This document shows, in pieces, positions 1 to 13,059 of a DNA stretch of 64,000 nt. A model generated the notes under the pieces. The model did no database searches. It saw nothing but the letters and a program-made list of their open reading frames with translations, and was not told where the DNA came from. Both the position numbers and the translations under genes were made by a program. This DNA is from Gymnorhina tibicen. Its lineage: Eukaryota; Chordata; Aves; Passeriformes; Artamidae. Position 1 is the stretch's first letter. Each line of letters begins with the position of its first letter. The stretch lies in the NCBI GenBank assembly GCA_013399875.1, contig VXAZ01001706.1, positions 249 to 64,248 of the forward strand, given 5' to 3'.

Positions 1-2440
1 TCCAGTATGTGTGTAAGAATTACTTTAATCTTTTTTCTCTATGAGAAAAGATAAATATTATCTGCTGTATATACCTGATGAAACACTTATCTTTTTGATA
101 ATTAATGAACCCATTTTAAGTCCATGTTATGCTATCCATCTTTTGTGGTACTGAAATGGATGACAGTGTGATTATGTCTTTGAAAGATAAGTAAATGTGT
201 GTGCTCTTAGATCATCAGGCTTTTAAAATACCAGGAAAGTAGAAGTATAGCAAAACTGGGAGTATTCCTTAATCTTGACTTATAATACAGGGTGGTTTGT
301 ACATTCATTTTAAAATGTACGTTTTCTTGCACTATGTACACACACAAGATTTCACAGGCCTCTACAAAGGTTTGTATTAATATTTTATGTTTCATTTATA
401 ACTTTCCCCTGTACATCACAGAATAATATATATGCAATATATTGAATATTACATGATGGAACATTGCTTTTTATACATTTCATATAACAGAAAAGAAAAA
501 GTCAGTAAGAAAGGAATAATGCTGTGTTTTATGTGAGAATTCTCAACATCATTACAAGTCAAGTTAAGCTTTGAATTCTATTCCAGTATTCTTGTCAATA
601 TAAACTGGCTTACAGAGACACATCTAGAATTATAATTGATGGGTTTCTCAAAATACCTTTGTCAGTTAAGAAAAGTATAAGCTTTGGATTTCATCATCAT
701 ATAAGTATATTTTTAAGAAGTCAAACAGATCCTCTTAAGTGTCTTAAATGGTATAATTTTGGCCGTCTGTGTTACAATATGGAATAATGTCCAATTATCT
801 CGTTTATCACAGCTTCTGAAACAGCTTACGCTATAAATTCTGTTTATTAAGGGCAAAATTATACTGTCAGATTCACACATGCTTATCTTTGAAAAGTGAC
901 TTACAGACCACACTTTACCATTTTAAAAGAGGAAAAAAGAATATAAATTGGAAGAGGTCAGGGGACCTCTGGACACTTGATTCTCCTGTACACCAGTAAA
1001 AAAGCTGCTGCAGCTTGGAGGCAGTATATAGCTACACGTAGGCAGAGAATTTAAACTAGAGCCAATCCAGGGTCATTTCTTCTAAAATTACGGCTGCATT
1101 TTCTGGTTCTACATTTCTATCAAACAAAAGTCCATGGCTCAGAAGATTGTTGTGTTCTAAGACCAGCCAAATCCAAACTTGGAGATTATATTTAATTTTT
1201 TAAAAAATGAGATATTGAATGACCTACAGCTTTCCAGAATGCCATCTAGAAACTTAAGGAACAGCCTTTTCATAAGGTTTCTCCACTGACTTTTATTTTC
1301 TGATTCTTGTTTCTGTGTTTGAGAAAGTGCCAGAACATCCTATCTGAAGGTATTTGGAACCTTCTGTATTCAGATTAATCTTATTTGTCTTGAATCCTGG
1401 CTGCTCATCAAAAAGATAATACTTAACTACAGACAATATATGATCACAGGTATTGCTTTATTACTTATGACAAGGGATAATTAGGAAATATATAAAGTCA
1501 TAATAATGTTTACTTAGATGCATACATTGTCATGAAATATGAATGGTGATGATCAGCTGATCATCAGAGTAATTTCTATATCATATTACCAAAGAAGGAA
1601 TGAAAATAGACTGCTTGTGGACAAAAATTCCTTTCAAATATTTAGCTTTATTTATTTACTTAATTTCTTGGCCTGTTAAAAAGTATAGTAGTGTATTGTT
1701 TAACCAATCAATATATAGAAATACCTGTATGTGCCAGTGGTTGTTTCTTCCCTGAGCTAAAACTATGGTATTTGAAAAAGAAATTGATCATTGATTTCAC
1801 TTCCTTAAGTCCATTTCCAAGAAATTAGACTGTGAGAAAAGATAGTTAATTAAATACTTTGGATTAATGTTAATGGTAATGCCAGAAAATTTAGTTTTTA
1901 GAAAAATTATCTAGTATATCCTTTTCTATTTTATGCCAAGTTGGCACTCTGAATTAATGAAATCCTTAAAAGGGGAAGCAGCTTGACCAGGATTTAGCAA
2001 AATCAGAAAATCATTGATTTGCTATGGTTCCTCCACCAAACAGGTCTTTGAATAACACATTGTGGTCATTAGTCTTTTCACTCAGTTTCTATTAGAAATT
2101 ACTTCTTCAATATGTACAGTCTTTGAAGATCTGGGACATTTAAATTTAAAACAGACATGGTTGGACTCTGATGGTTATTTTCTCTAAAGTCCAGTAGCAG
2201 AATAACTAGTCTATTTCTAGACTGACAAATATGTTCCTACAGAAGCATGTGCTCTAATATGTAAAGTAAGTCATTGTGAAAAATGCTAATTGCTCATGTT
2301 TGCTAAGCGTATTGTGTTTTAAAGTGACAACAGTTTGCAACTGTATGTATTCACAACAGCAAATAACATCTTCCTAGAAATACTGCACAAATCTAAAAAA
2401 AAGTAATCACTGAGCTTCTAATTGAGTGAATCTCTTTCTC
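1..2440. other. Unique AT-rich sequence, no gene seen
   Basis: This stretch is AT-rich and has stop codons in every frame. The two longest frames (about 60 codons, minus strand) have no recognisable domain and no convincing splice context. I see no repeat family here. The one structure that stands out is the palindrome near 1.55 kb, listed separately. Confidence 0.6.
1547..1566. repeat. 20-bp perfect palindrome
   Basis: The half-site TGATGATCAG is followed directly by its exact reverse complement, giving a 20-bp palindrome with no spacer, centred between 1556 and 1557. It contains two overlapping GATCA units on each side. Symmetry ends at the next pair, where both flanking bases are G. It may be a chance structure in AT-rich DNA or a dimeric binding site; the sequence alone does not decide. 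Confidence 0.85.
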
Positions 2441-2464
2441 TGGGGACACAAAAGAACCATCCAA

Positions 2465-2570
2465 ATGCAATCCTGTACAATGTGCTCTGGGATGGCCCTG
2501 CTTGAGCAGGAAGGTTGGACCAGATGACCCACTGTGGTCCCTTCTATCCTGACCTGTTCTGTGATTTATT
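2465..2570 (+). mobile_element. CR1 LINE 3'-end fragment
   Basis: The block carries the usual CR1 3' end in sense orientation: a short GC-richer stretch with TTGGACCAGATGACC, then a GTCCCTTC segment, then a degenerate tail (TTCTGTGATT in place of the ATTCTATG repeats). Only the last 100 or so bases remain, as is normal for CR1, whose copies are mostly 5'-truncated. No coding sequence survives. The upstream boundary is approximate. Confidence 0.75.
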
Positions 2571-4990
2571 TATCCATTTACCTGAGCAAAGCTCATCTTT
2601 TACGTCCAACTCCATGAGTATATATTGTGCACATGGTAACTGAGTCTAACTGAATGTGTGACTCATATGATTTCTGGAATACTAAAAATTATTCAATGTA
2701 TAAATTGCAGCTATTTAATTTTTTTTTCTTATATTTTCAGTTATTTGTATTTTCTGTGTCCATAAGGTTCCAGATAGATGAAAACTGAAGTTGAAACTCT
2801 GAGTCACATTAAGACAGCCTGACTGAAATTATTGAACCCATAGAGTGAATGTGTATGTGCTTATCAATATGTGCTGGGAATTGGGACTTCTGTGTAGGCT
2901 GAAACTTTTCAGAATTTACACGTGGTTCTGTCACTGTGGATCTTTATTCTCAGAAAAAGAGATTTCATTCTTGATTCTAAAAACTACATTTGTTGTCACT
3001 TTTCTATTTCTGAACAGTTACAGTTGGGAGCTCCTTGGCCTTCTTGGTTGTAACCTTTAGTCTCTTGAAGCACCTTGTGGGACCATCACAATCATGGTAT
3101 ACTATTTCAAAATGAGCATTATTTATTCATTTTGAAAATTCACAAAATAATAAGTAATTGCATTAACATCACATTCCATGCTCTGATGTGATTCATTACT
3201 ATTTAGCCTTTCGGACAAGTAAAGCAGAGGGAGGGATTCTGTTTTCCTCTTTCCTATGCATAGTTCTCTCACTCTTAATTACAAAAACCTTGTCATAACA
3301 GTTGCCCATAGTACAGCAGTTCAAAATTCAAATATTGGCTGTATTGCAGTGTATCAAGTCAGGTATCTGTCTACTAAAGCTTAGGTCACTAGTCGTGACT
3401 TGAAACAGTAAACAAACAAAAATTCCTTTGCGCAGGTTTTGTAAGTAGGGATACATATTTCCGGCTGCTTGTGTTTTGCCTAAATCTAGGGCATTTGAGT
3501 GTAGGCAACCTCTTCTTACGAAGCTGTAAATCACTTAAAATAATTGCATGTCTTATGTTATCATACCTTTATGATTACGCATAGTCATTTAAATTAATAT
3601 TCAACAGTCTAGTAAAAATATATATTAATAAGAAGATCTGATTCGAAGCAGATTCATGCAGAATATATATGCATTTTCAACACGTGCTGAAACACTATTC
3701 CATGCAGCTTTCTTAACAAATTATAAATCTTTTGCTGATAAAGTATAAAAAATAGTGTGTACTATTCAACCACAATAAAATACTTTAGAGACATGAGAGT
3801 TATGCCTTTGTTCCCAAGAATATCTCACATCATTTATGTATACATAGAGTGAACACAAGTGTCCGTAAGCAAAGGCTAACATCATCTAGATGTTACAATT
3901 AGATGATACACCAAACAAAATACCAAGAAAAATACAATAGCAACATAAAATTTTAAAGAACTCTAGGTCAGTGAAATGCTAGACAACAACATTATGGTCA
4001 CTAAATGAGGAAAACCTCTTTGGCTACCAGGCACTTTCCTTGTGTGTTTTGTTACTAGTTTGAGTCAGGCAAGAACAGATCCTTCACTCACTAATGTAAC
4101 ACCTGTTGCAGTACTAGGTATAACTCCAAATGGCAACCTTATTTTTCTATCATGTTTACTGGAAAGAAAGGTAGAAAAAGGAATAAATTGGGATTTCAGG
4201 AAAATTAATTATAGAGTTTTAACCAGAAAAATAAGAATGGCAAACAGAGAAGGGATTTTTGCTTTGTATAAAAGGCATACAGTTGAACTAAACAAAAACT
4301 CTTCATTACACCCTCTGCCCCAGCCCCCCCAAAAATAACACGAATTGAAGCACAACTTACTGATTTTTACCTTATCACAAACTTTGTGGGTTTAGCTATG
4401 ATTATGAATCGTCTCTAGGTCAGCAGATATTTCTGAATACCAGAACGTTCCTATTCCTGTTTCAGTTAAAATGGAAAATTCCTTTGAAAAGTCTGTCTAG
4501 AAATACTTTGATTTCCGTTTTAGTTCACTTGTCAAGAGCAAAGAGAGTGTTGCCATTCTTGTACTTTAAGGATGTTAGGTGACACATCTGACAAGCAGAA
4601 ATAGATTGGAAGTACGTCCATTAATATATCTAAAATCATTTTGTAAGTGATCATTTTTAATATACATGAGGGAGTTACACCTACACATTCATGGAAAAAT
4701 ATACTCACTTTGAATGTGGCTCATGTCCCACTCCACTGCATATAAGTCCTTTCTGATTTAAATTATTTCTCCTCCAACCTTCTTTTCTCCATGCCTGAGA
4801 TATTTTAAAGCTCAGTCCAGCAAAACTTTTGACCAATGCCACTTGTGCTTGGAGAAAATTTTGTTTAAAAATGACAGAAGGTCTGACTCTGAACTCTTTA
4901 GTAGTACAGTCTATGACTTCATTCTCTAACCCAAAAGTGACAAATTCTCTACAAAATCTTGACATCTCCAGTGCATAAAACCTGTTCCCA
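2571..4990. other. Unique AT-rich sequence, no gene seen
   Basis: I found no repeat family or gene. A plus-strand frame of 98 codons at 4042-4338 and a minus-strand frame of 86 codons at 4705-4965 show no domain, signal peptide or bordering splice signals and look like chance. Short A/T runs and the C-run near 4325 are the only low-complexity features. Confidence 0.55.
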
Positions 4991-4994
4991 GTTT

Positions 4995-5095
4995 GTGCCT
5001 CATCTGATATATAACTTTGAGCAAGTCACTTCACCCTTTTTCTTGTGTATTTAGACTACAAGCTTTTGGGGAAAGAGATTGTCTTTGAATGCAAA
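4995..5095 (+). repeat. Possible ancient MIR/L3-like interspersed repeat
   Basis: The segment GAGCAAGTCACTTCACC, followed some 20 bases on by TTTAGACTACAAGC and TTTTGGGGAAAGAGATTGTC, resembles the conserved core and 3' part of old amniote MIR/L3-type repeats, which carry a GGCAAGTCACTT core and a TAAGCTCTTTGGGG segment. The match is from memory and partial, and the ends are not defined. If right, it is much older than the CR1 copies nearby. Confidence 0.4.
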
Positions 5096-5099
5096 TTTT

Positions 5100-6145
5100 A
5101 CAAGAGTGCTCCAAACGCAACTACATTTTAGCTCCAACATACCATTTTAATACAGCAATCCATAAAATATACCAAGTAAAAAATAATATGAGTAAGCCCT
5201 GATTCCAGAATGAAAAGAATCACCTACCTTTGGAGGCCTGTAGGCAGTGGCAGCACACCCACACTAAAACGTCCTGCCTCACAGTAATGGGAGAAAAGAG
5301 AGACGGAATTTGTCCCCATCTGTCTGAGATATGAAGTGCAACCTGGCCTCACACAAAAATTGCTGTGCTTCTATATAGGACAGATCTCTTTGCTATATAA
5401 AATACTATAGCTATTAATTCATTAATCTTCTACATTCTGCATTTTTAATGGGCTTTGTATTGATTTTTATTACTGTTGGAAAGGACCCATTTATAGAGCA
5501 GTGGGTTGAAAAGAAGAATGTGGTTTGAACAGGACTATGAAACATGAAGAAATATCCTGAACTGTCCTTTGCCATTCCTAGCAAAACGACCGCATTTTTT
5601 CCCTGGAACTTCTTGCTCAGCTCCTTTATGAAACTGTTTGTGCTAACTTCTGCTGTTGACCTTGGAAATTTACTACATGCATTAATGGGTATTGTGCAAT
5701 GAAATTACTCCCAAAGGCTTCACTTTCCGACTTTTCTATGCCTTATCCTTTGTTGCCCTTTTATTTCATTCTCTCCTGTCATCTAAAGGTTTTGATGTCC
5801 CCTTGTTCACCTTTTCTTTCAATATAAATTCTATTACATATTAAATATAGGTTAAAAAAATTTCTTATGTAGTTGTGCCAATTACTGAGAAAAAAGAAAT
5901 GCCAGAATTTTCTATCTATGAAACCTTTGGTTAACCTCCTAGGGTACATGCATTATATGCAGTGCTTAGTTTCATTACCGCATTCTAACTTTTCCACAAG
6001 AAATTTGAGACCATTTACTGTGCAACACTGAATATTCTCACTAAATTAAAAAGTGTTCATCCTTTTGTTTTAGCTTCAGTGCTTATGTATGATCTTAAGA
6101 AATACTTCCAGTGTTCAAATTCTGCTTTTAAAATAGAGCTTTTTA
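5100..6145. other. Unique sequence, no gene seen
   Basis: Unique AT-rich sequence between the old repeat and the minus-strand CR1. There is no open frame above 60 codons, no tandem repeat and no RNA gene that I can recognise. Confidence 0.55.
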
Positions 6146-6148
6146 AAC

Positions 6149-6645
6149 TGAAAACCATTGAGGTTGGGAGGAATGTCTAGAGTTCATCTGGTCCAGCTAC
6201 CCTGTTCAAGCAGGGTAACATAGAGCCAGTTGGCAAGGTCTGTGTCCAGATGGCATTTGAACGTCTCCATAGGTGAAGAATTCACAACCTTCCTGGGTAA
6301 CCTGTTCCTGTCACCCTCACAAGAAAAAATGTTTCCTGATTTTCAGAAAGAATCTCCTGTGTTTCTCTCTGTGCATCTTGACTCTCAGCCTTATGGCAGC
6401 CACCAGTTTTGAGCCTGGCTCCATCCTTTTTTCACCCTCCATTCAGGTGTTTATATACATTAATGAGGTCTGCGCTGAGCCTCCTCTTCTTCAGGAAGAA
6501 GAAGTGAACTGTCCCAGCTCCCTCAGTCTTTCCTCATGAGAAAGGTTCTCCAGTCACTTTGCTGTTTGTCCCTTTGCTGGTCTCTCTCTGGTATGTCCGG
6601 GTTGTTTTTGTGCTAAGGAACCCAGACCTTCACTCCAAACTTCGT
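6149..6645 (-). mobile_element. CR1 LINE 3' part, minus strand
   Basis: Read on the plus strand, the block opens with AACCATTGAGGTTGGGAGG, the complement of a CR1 3' end. It continues with GGTCCAGCTACCCTGTTCAAGC and a segment on failure to TTTCCTGATTTTCAGA that match the inverted C-terminal region of the CR1 reverse transcriptase frame and its 3' untranslated region. About 500 bp survive, so the copy is 5'-truncated, its 5' side lying toward 6645. Frames of 60 and 88 codons on the plus strand run antisense to the element and are not genes. No target duplication is obvious. Confidence 0.8.
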
Positions 6646-6649
6646 GACA

Positions 6650-9600
6650 TTTGCAGTATATGAGCCTTCACACAGGCAGTGGAAGAATATAAGCAACAGT
6701 TTTTCGAGATTTTATGAACAGCTGCTTTAAATACAGTTCTAGCTAATACACAGGATCTTCATAAGGATTAAAAGACAGAAGGCAGTTTGGATGAAAGTAA
6801 AGAATAAAGTTCATAATTAAAAAAAAAAAGTAAAGAAAAACCATAAAAGAAACAGAAGATCATTAACCTGAGTAAATACAGTTAATCAGTAGGAAAAATC
6901 TCATTGAAATCAAGCTGTAAAACACGGCATCTTACTGAAAGGATCTATATTAAAAATTAACTGCGAGGAAATTTTTTCAAATACAAGAACAATAAGAATC
7001 TGAAATTTAAAAAATCACCATGGTTATTATATTAACAGAATCTAAAAATGAAAATGGATTAGTCAAAAACATTGGGAACAAAACCTAGAGCCAGAGTAAT
7101 TATTAGAGAATGGTAAGCAGAAAATGTTTATAAAATCAGAATGATAAAGAAGCAAAAGGGTTTGCAAGTGAAAAAGAACAAAAATTGCAGGAATAAAAGG
7201 TTGTAGAAACACAATGGTCAAAGAAAATTATGAAGTAAATTTGGATGCATTTATATTTCACATAATATTTTGCTGAGAATTTGTCTAGATAAGATACTTT
7301 GGCTCTTTCTGTATATTTGGTATATTTGTCTAAAGTAGGTTATATATTTAATGCCTAGTGTGTCCTGAGTGCACTTTACATGAAAGAACAGTAGAAAAAG
7401 GAGAAAAGGGGAGAAAAAAAAAGAAAAAAAAAGTGTTTCTTCTAGGCATAATCAGTTAGTAAGGTCAAATAAAGTTTACTCTAGAATTTGTAAACAACTA
7501 ACCAGCACTATCCCAGTGTTATTAATTACTGTCTTCTAGGATGCCAGATTTGATTTCAAAGAACAGAGAAGGAACCTGTCAAAATAATGGTCTGAGTGAG
7601 GCCACGTTGAGGTCTGCATGGCCAAATGGCTGAAAGTAATCATTACTTTCATTAACAATTTAAAAGATGTAATAAAAGAACAGGGAGAGAGAGACAGTTT
7701 ACTGGACAATATTAAGATTCAGAAAATCTCAGCTGAGTGGAGAAATTATAAAAAAATATACAAGGTAACAAAAAGGCAAGATACTGCAGTTGAAAACTCA
7801 AATACTTACCAAAAACTGAGAAGAAATGATTCTTCAACACAGTCAGATCAAAAGCCCCATGTTGGCCTATACTGTGATGGAACTTTAAAAAAAAATTCCT
7901 TTGATGGATTCTCAGCACAAACATTACCATAAGAGCTGGTTAGTTAACGCTGCTAAATCATCTTTGATTGTACCTGTCCATCTTTAGTAACCATAATTTA
8001 AGAAGGTTATATGTTAAAAGGGCTACAGAATACAATGAAAACAATAAAATACCAGAATGATGAATGATAAAACACTACAGAACACTGAGAAGGAAGAATG
8101 AAAGATTAATTAATTAATGTAATTTTCCCCTTTTTTTGGTAGGGCCATATTTAGTGAAAATAATTGTAATCCTTCTCTAAATTGTTGCTGTTTTACCCTG
8201 CTCTAGGCATTTAGGGAAGAGGGGGAAAAATTTTTAATTATTAAGAAAATGATTGATACTGAAAAAGCATCAGGATAGACAGGTTTCCACCCCAAAGTTT
8301 GCACCTTCAGGAATGTGATGAAAAAAGAGAGAGTTTTAATGGAAACTGTTCTAAGTACAGCAGGTGTTACTAAATATCTGCCAAAATAAAGTATCTTATA
8401 TATCTCAAAATGTAATTTGTATTTTTAATTGCTCTTAAACTTACTTCCAAAGAGTTTTAATAACCTTATTCAAGGTTTCTAAACCATATAGCATAACTTA
8501 CAAAGATATATTCCCCTTCAGTCTGTTAAGTACCCATATTTTCTTTGTAATTTATTTAATCCATTACTTAAAGTAGCTCAAAATCCTTTAAGTCTATAAA
8601 ATTTGAAAAGGTCCATCTGAAAATAATCTTGTCTTTCAAACTCTTTCCTAGAAAATATCAGCAGTGCACAATGCATTCTTTTTCACAATTCCTGTGTATA
8701 TAAACCAAAATGTTTGGAATGGTAAAACACTAAAGTTACTCCATTTTCAAATGATTGAAATTCCTTTTCCATCCATAACCAAGCATGTCTTTTAATCTAT
8801 CAAACTAGTTCTTATTTTAGGCTTTGTTAATGCCTATCATAGATTTGACAGTAAATCAAATTTTTCCTAGATTTTGAGACATGCCTCTTCATTATCACTA
8901 AGCTATGCATTACTGAGGAAAAAAATTGTGATTTCATAAAGACTGTTCCTTAACCAGGCCCAACCTTTCAAGTAGTACTCTGTTCTACTGATGGCAGGCA
9001 AGCCTGAAAAAGCCAAGAATGCCAAATTCTCTTGGCTTTCACCACAAAAAGAATTACAGATGCTTCAGCCCAGAGACAAGATTTGCACCCAATGTCAGAG
9101 CAACATTGTCATGAAAGTTCTTCCTATGAAAATACAGTGCCATAGAAACACAGATGCGGCACAAAAATCAGGCAGTTTCTTGTACATTCTGAGAAATTAA
9201 GAGAAATTAGAAATTAAAAAACACCTACTAACACCTGGAATGAAAAATTCCATTTTTACATTTTAGGAATGGAATGTTTTCAACTGTTTCTTTGAATTAG
9301 ATGTCAAAGAGGCCTAATTCTACTAGAAAAGGTCAAGTGAGATGGCAGTTTCATGCTAGAACTCTTAACATTAAAAATAAGTGATATTTTACTGGAAAAA
9401 ATGTTAAAACTAGACATTTTGTCATTTTAGGAATAAAATGGGTTTCCCAAAATATTTTCCATTATTTTTCTTCATATAAAACCATAAAATATCCAGGTTG
9501 TATTCTTCTGAAACAAAGCAGTTATTGAACATTTCTAAGTCCTTAGTGAAATAGAAAGACCTCAAAAACTGAAAAATTAGTTGAGACCAAAAAACTTGAA

Positions 9601-11080
9601 AGTGAAGACATTATTACAAAAACAGACTGTTTGCCAGTGACTGTCATCACAGTTGTATTAACATATATTCATTCATAAAGCTGAGCTCCTCTGAATTACA
9701 GCAAGCAAAGATATTTGCAAAAAAAGTAACAAATAACTAAGATGTCAAAACTATATGTGATTTGCACACAGTCTTACGAGTTTGTGGCAGATCTGAAGTC
9801 CTTTATGTAGTTACAATATTTTTCCTGAGATGCTTATGTTTAGAATAAATAATATAAATATTATCTAGGGGTTTTTTGCTTCTTCATTGAAGAAGTACAA
9901 TAACATTGACTTTTAATGAGGCTTAATATGCAAATTACCTCATTTATAAACTCTAGTGTATGTATAAACCAATGTAATATATATCTGTAACATATACATG
10001 TTACATTATATGTAAGATAAGGGACAGCCTTTTTTACAAGTCTTTTGGGCTTTAAAGCCAAGGCACAGTTTCTTTGCTGAATTTTTTAACAGCTTCTGAA
10101 AAAAACACGTATGCATAGTCTGTATGAACCAGAGCCCAATTAATCAAAGTTTTGAGATCTTCACATGGAAAATCCATATTAAATGGCTGTAAATGGACAG
10201 CTGAATAATAGAAATTCCTTAAATGTAACTTTCCCATTATGAATCTTCCTCTCTTTGCAAGAAGACAGGACTACAGCTTCATTCCTTCTGCAGAAATGTA
10301 CCCATTCCTTCTCATGCTGAAACACTTCAGCAAAGAGATAATATTGTATATAGCTCAGTTTGGTTACAGCTCTGGGCCTGGAAGATTTATTTTAAATATC
10401 AATGCCCAAAGTTAAACATCTTGATAAGCATTTAGCTACAAATCTTCCATTAAAACACATCCACTAAAATGGACTGAAAATCTCAGTTCTGTAGGCAACC
10501 CTCTGATTACTTTCTCTTTTCACTTGTAGACTATTCAAATTCTAAAATGGTATTCAATGAGCAAAGAGCAAGCCCTCTCCTCACAGTTTGGTGCCATAGG
10601 AAGAATGTTATGTGAATCGAATTTTACAATCTAAAATGAACCACTTTGAAAACAGATAAATCCAAAGGCACTCCAGGCTGTCGCTGACAAGCATTTTGAC
10701 ATTAGCGTCTCTGACACTAACATCTCTGTCCCTGTGGACACCCATGGATACAAACTTGAAAAAAATAAGCAGGGTAGACCCTGACCTATATGGAGCATAG
10801 CCAAGGCAGAGGAGTTATAGGCTCCTTCCTCACAGCCTGAAGAAGGGATCAAAGATTTCCAGAGCTGTTTTGGACCACTTATGCTAGTTTGACTTGGAAA
10901 TATAGCAAAAGAAAGAAATTATGCTATCAGTTCTCAACATTTTCTCCAAATCCAGAAGTTTTGTGATTAGGGAACTTACCAAAACCATGAGAGACATATT
11001 ATTTCTTTATTTTCTCATCCCTCTCCCACAGTACATTTTATCGAAAATGAATATATCTTGGTGACAACCAGGTGAACAAA
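6650..11080. other. Unique AT-rich sequence with purine tracts, no gene seen
   Basis: The stretch is rich in A on the plus strand, especially 6780-7440, where a purine run lies at 7391-7434. A 104-codon plus-strand frame at 7618-7932 encodes a lysine-rich peptide with no recognisable domain; A-rich DNA easily gives such frames. A small hairpin lies at 9986-10005 (8-bp arms starting TGTAACAT, 4-base loop). I recognise no repeat family or exon. Confidence 0.5.
7391..7434 (+). repeat. Purine-rich A-tract
   Basis: A 44-base run of A and G only, apart from one T near its start, ending in two nine-A runs split by a single G. A near copy of the last part (A-run, G, A-run) occurs at 18461-18483. Both are ordinary low-complexity sequence; neither sits at the end of a retroposed copy that I can recognise. 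Confidence 0.7.
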
Positions 11081-11099
11081 TTACTGATCGGTCTAAAAA

Positions 11100-11217
11100 G
11101 GCCACACTGAATGCTATAAAGGCCTGAGTAATCTGGTTTGATTCATTAACCACCCCTCCTTTAAGAAGGGCGCTGTTCTAGAGATTTCCTGAGATCCCTT
11201 CCAGCCCCAAATCCAAT
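11100..11217 (+). mobile_element. Degenerate CR1 3'-end fragment
   Basis: The segment GAGTAATCTGGTTTGATT, and further on TTCTAGAGATTTCCTGAGATCCC and TTCCAGCCCC, follow the order of a CR1 sense-strand 3' end (the TCTAGA...GGTCCCTTCCAACC block). The tail repeat is decayed to AATCCAATATGAG. It is more diverged than the other copies, so the call rests on a short stretch. Confidence 0.5.
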
Positions 11218-11275
11218 ATGAGATGTCCTAAATCATCAGGACAGCTATTGGGAATATAGAGGAAGAAGCTTATGT

Positions 11276-11372
11276 CTTAGATTTCACATTGTTTAATTTT
11301 TATTATTTTATTTTTTCTTTATTTTACATTGTTTTAATTTATTTTACTTTATCTTAATATTTTATTCAGTTT
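11276..11372. repeat. TTTTA-rich low-complexity tract
   Basis: About 100 bases made almost wholly of T and A in imperfect TTTTA/TTTTATT units. The motif CATTGTTT recurs at both ends of a half-length unit (near 11287 and 11328), suggesting an internal duplication of roughly 41 bp that has since drifted. Confidence 0.55.
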
Positions 11373-11379
11373 CACCAAG

Positions 11380-13040
11380 ACTGCAGAAGGAACATTGGGA
11401 GCATGAGCCAAATATTTTCCCATACCCAAAGTATCTACCTAGCAACAGGGACAGAGACTCATTTCCTTGGTCTCCTCTAGCTAAAGGATATTTTAATTAT
11501 TCTCTGCTTATACAGTACAACTCCTCCAAAGAAATTATTTTGAGTGGACCATCTCTTTTGGAGCAGGAAGGATAAGCAAGCTGTAAGATATTACTTGATT
11601 TTGAGTTACTTCCTCAACTTAATGTTGCAGTCAAGGTTACTGGATAGGAAACACTTTTTTATGACACATTTTTCATGCTTTCTGTACAAGAAATGTTGTT
11701 TGCTACTTAAAATTGCTGTTAAATACCATTATCTAAGTCTTTACTGAACAAGACTTAAGCCAAAAGATTCAACCATTAATTATATCACACCAAATTTTGT
11801 GAACGAATTCCTAAAAGCCTGAGTTACAATCCTATGCTCTTTAAAATATTGGGATATTTTTCAACTTGTGGCCCATCTTCTATAATTTCTTGTCCTCCAG
11901 TAAAGCACAGAGTCATCACCTAATTAATAAATAGTAAAACTTATATTTTTCTTTACCCACACAATGGTAGAGAAAAAGATGCCACAGAACACATCCTTCT
12001 ATTCCATAATTTCAAGTGAGTAGTAGTCTGGTCATATGAATATGATATGGGAGACAGAGCCACCCCCAAGGATGTGACTCAGCACAGAGAACAGAAATCC
12101 AGGATGTCCAAAACCTTTCAGTGACACCACAAAGGGCAATTTAGCTTTTTGATTGTTGCAACAAATTGTAATGAAATCTCTCAATATTTTTTTAATATCT
12201 GACATATTATCTAGATTAAAATCTGTTGATATTACCAAATAACATTATTAGAAATTTTCCCTAATGTGGAGAAATTCAGATTTTTCTTCTTAGCATGTAA
12301 AAGTTAAATGTCAAGTTTCTCTTCAGTTGGAATTACTGAATTTCAAGCAATGTTGCTTACTTCTTAGCCATGTAAAAGAAATTTGAAATAGGAAAGCTTT
12401 TTGGCTTTCTTGGGTCAGTTGTGTTGTAAAACGCTATTGTTAATCACCATTAACTTTAAGTTGTGATAGACAAAATAATCAGCTTTGAATATTCATCCCT
12501 ATTTAACCTTTCTGATTTGATGGTAGAAAAATAATTTACTTTCTTGACCATTTGCATTGTGCAATAAGGAAAACCTTTCATGACATTTGTTTGCAGTTCA
12601 GAGTCTGTAAAGTTAGAATCTTTTAGCATTGTTTGGGTTCTGTAGACACAAACCAGTTATGTTAGTCTTTAGTTGCTAAACATTTATTGAAAAAAAAATT
12701 ACACAATCCCATTGTTTTTAGGTTTGGACAAATATGCATTTAAGATATATTTGGATTTAAAATATATGTGAATTTTTGATAGGAAGAAATACATTATTGT
12801 AATCAATGAGTAAAATCCTGTGAAATCATTATGTTTACTTTAAGGGATAAATTACCATGTAAATTTATTTTAAAGTAATGTTCATTTTTGAAACTAGATT
12901 AATGAAATCCACTAACAAAATATGGGATCTGGTTTTCATCATTCAGAAGAAGGAAGATTTAGGGTTGAAATTTCCCACATAAATGTATCCTATAAATATA
13001 TTAATAGGTGGTAATATTTCACAAAATCGAAGTAAAACAT
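11380..13040. other. Unique AT-rich sequence, no gene seen
   Basis: No repeat, exon or RNA gene recognised. Open frames are at most 68 codons and have no features. The sequence becomes very AT-rich from 12700 to 13040. Confidence 0.5.
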
Positions 13041-13059
13041 GTATTTAACTCTATAGTGA

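Noticed and set aside
7618..7932. 104-codon lysine-rich plus-strand frame
   Set aside because: The A-rich DNA explains the lysine content; no homology or start context supports a gene, and a minus-strand frame is open over the same bases.
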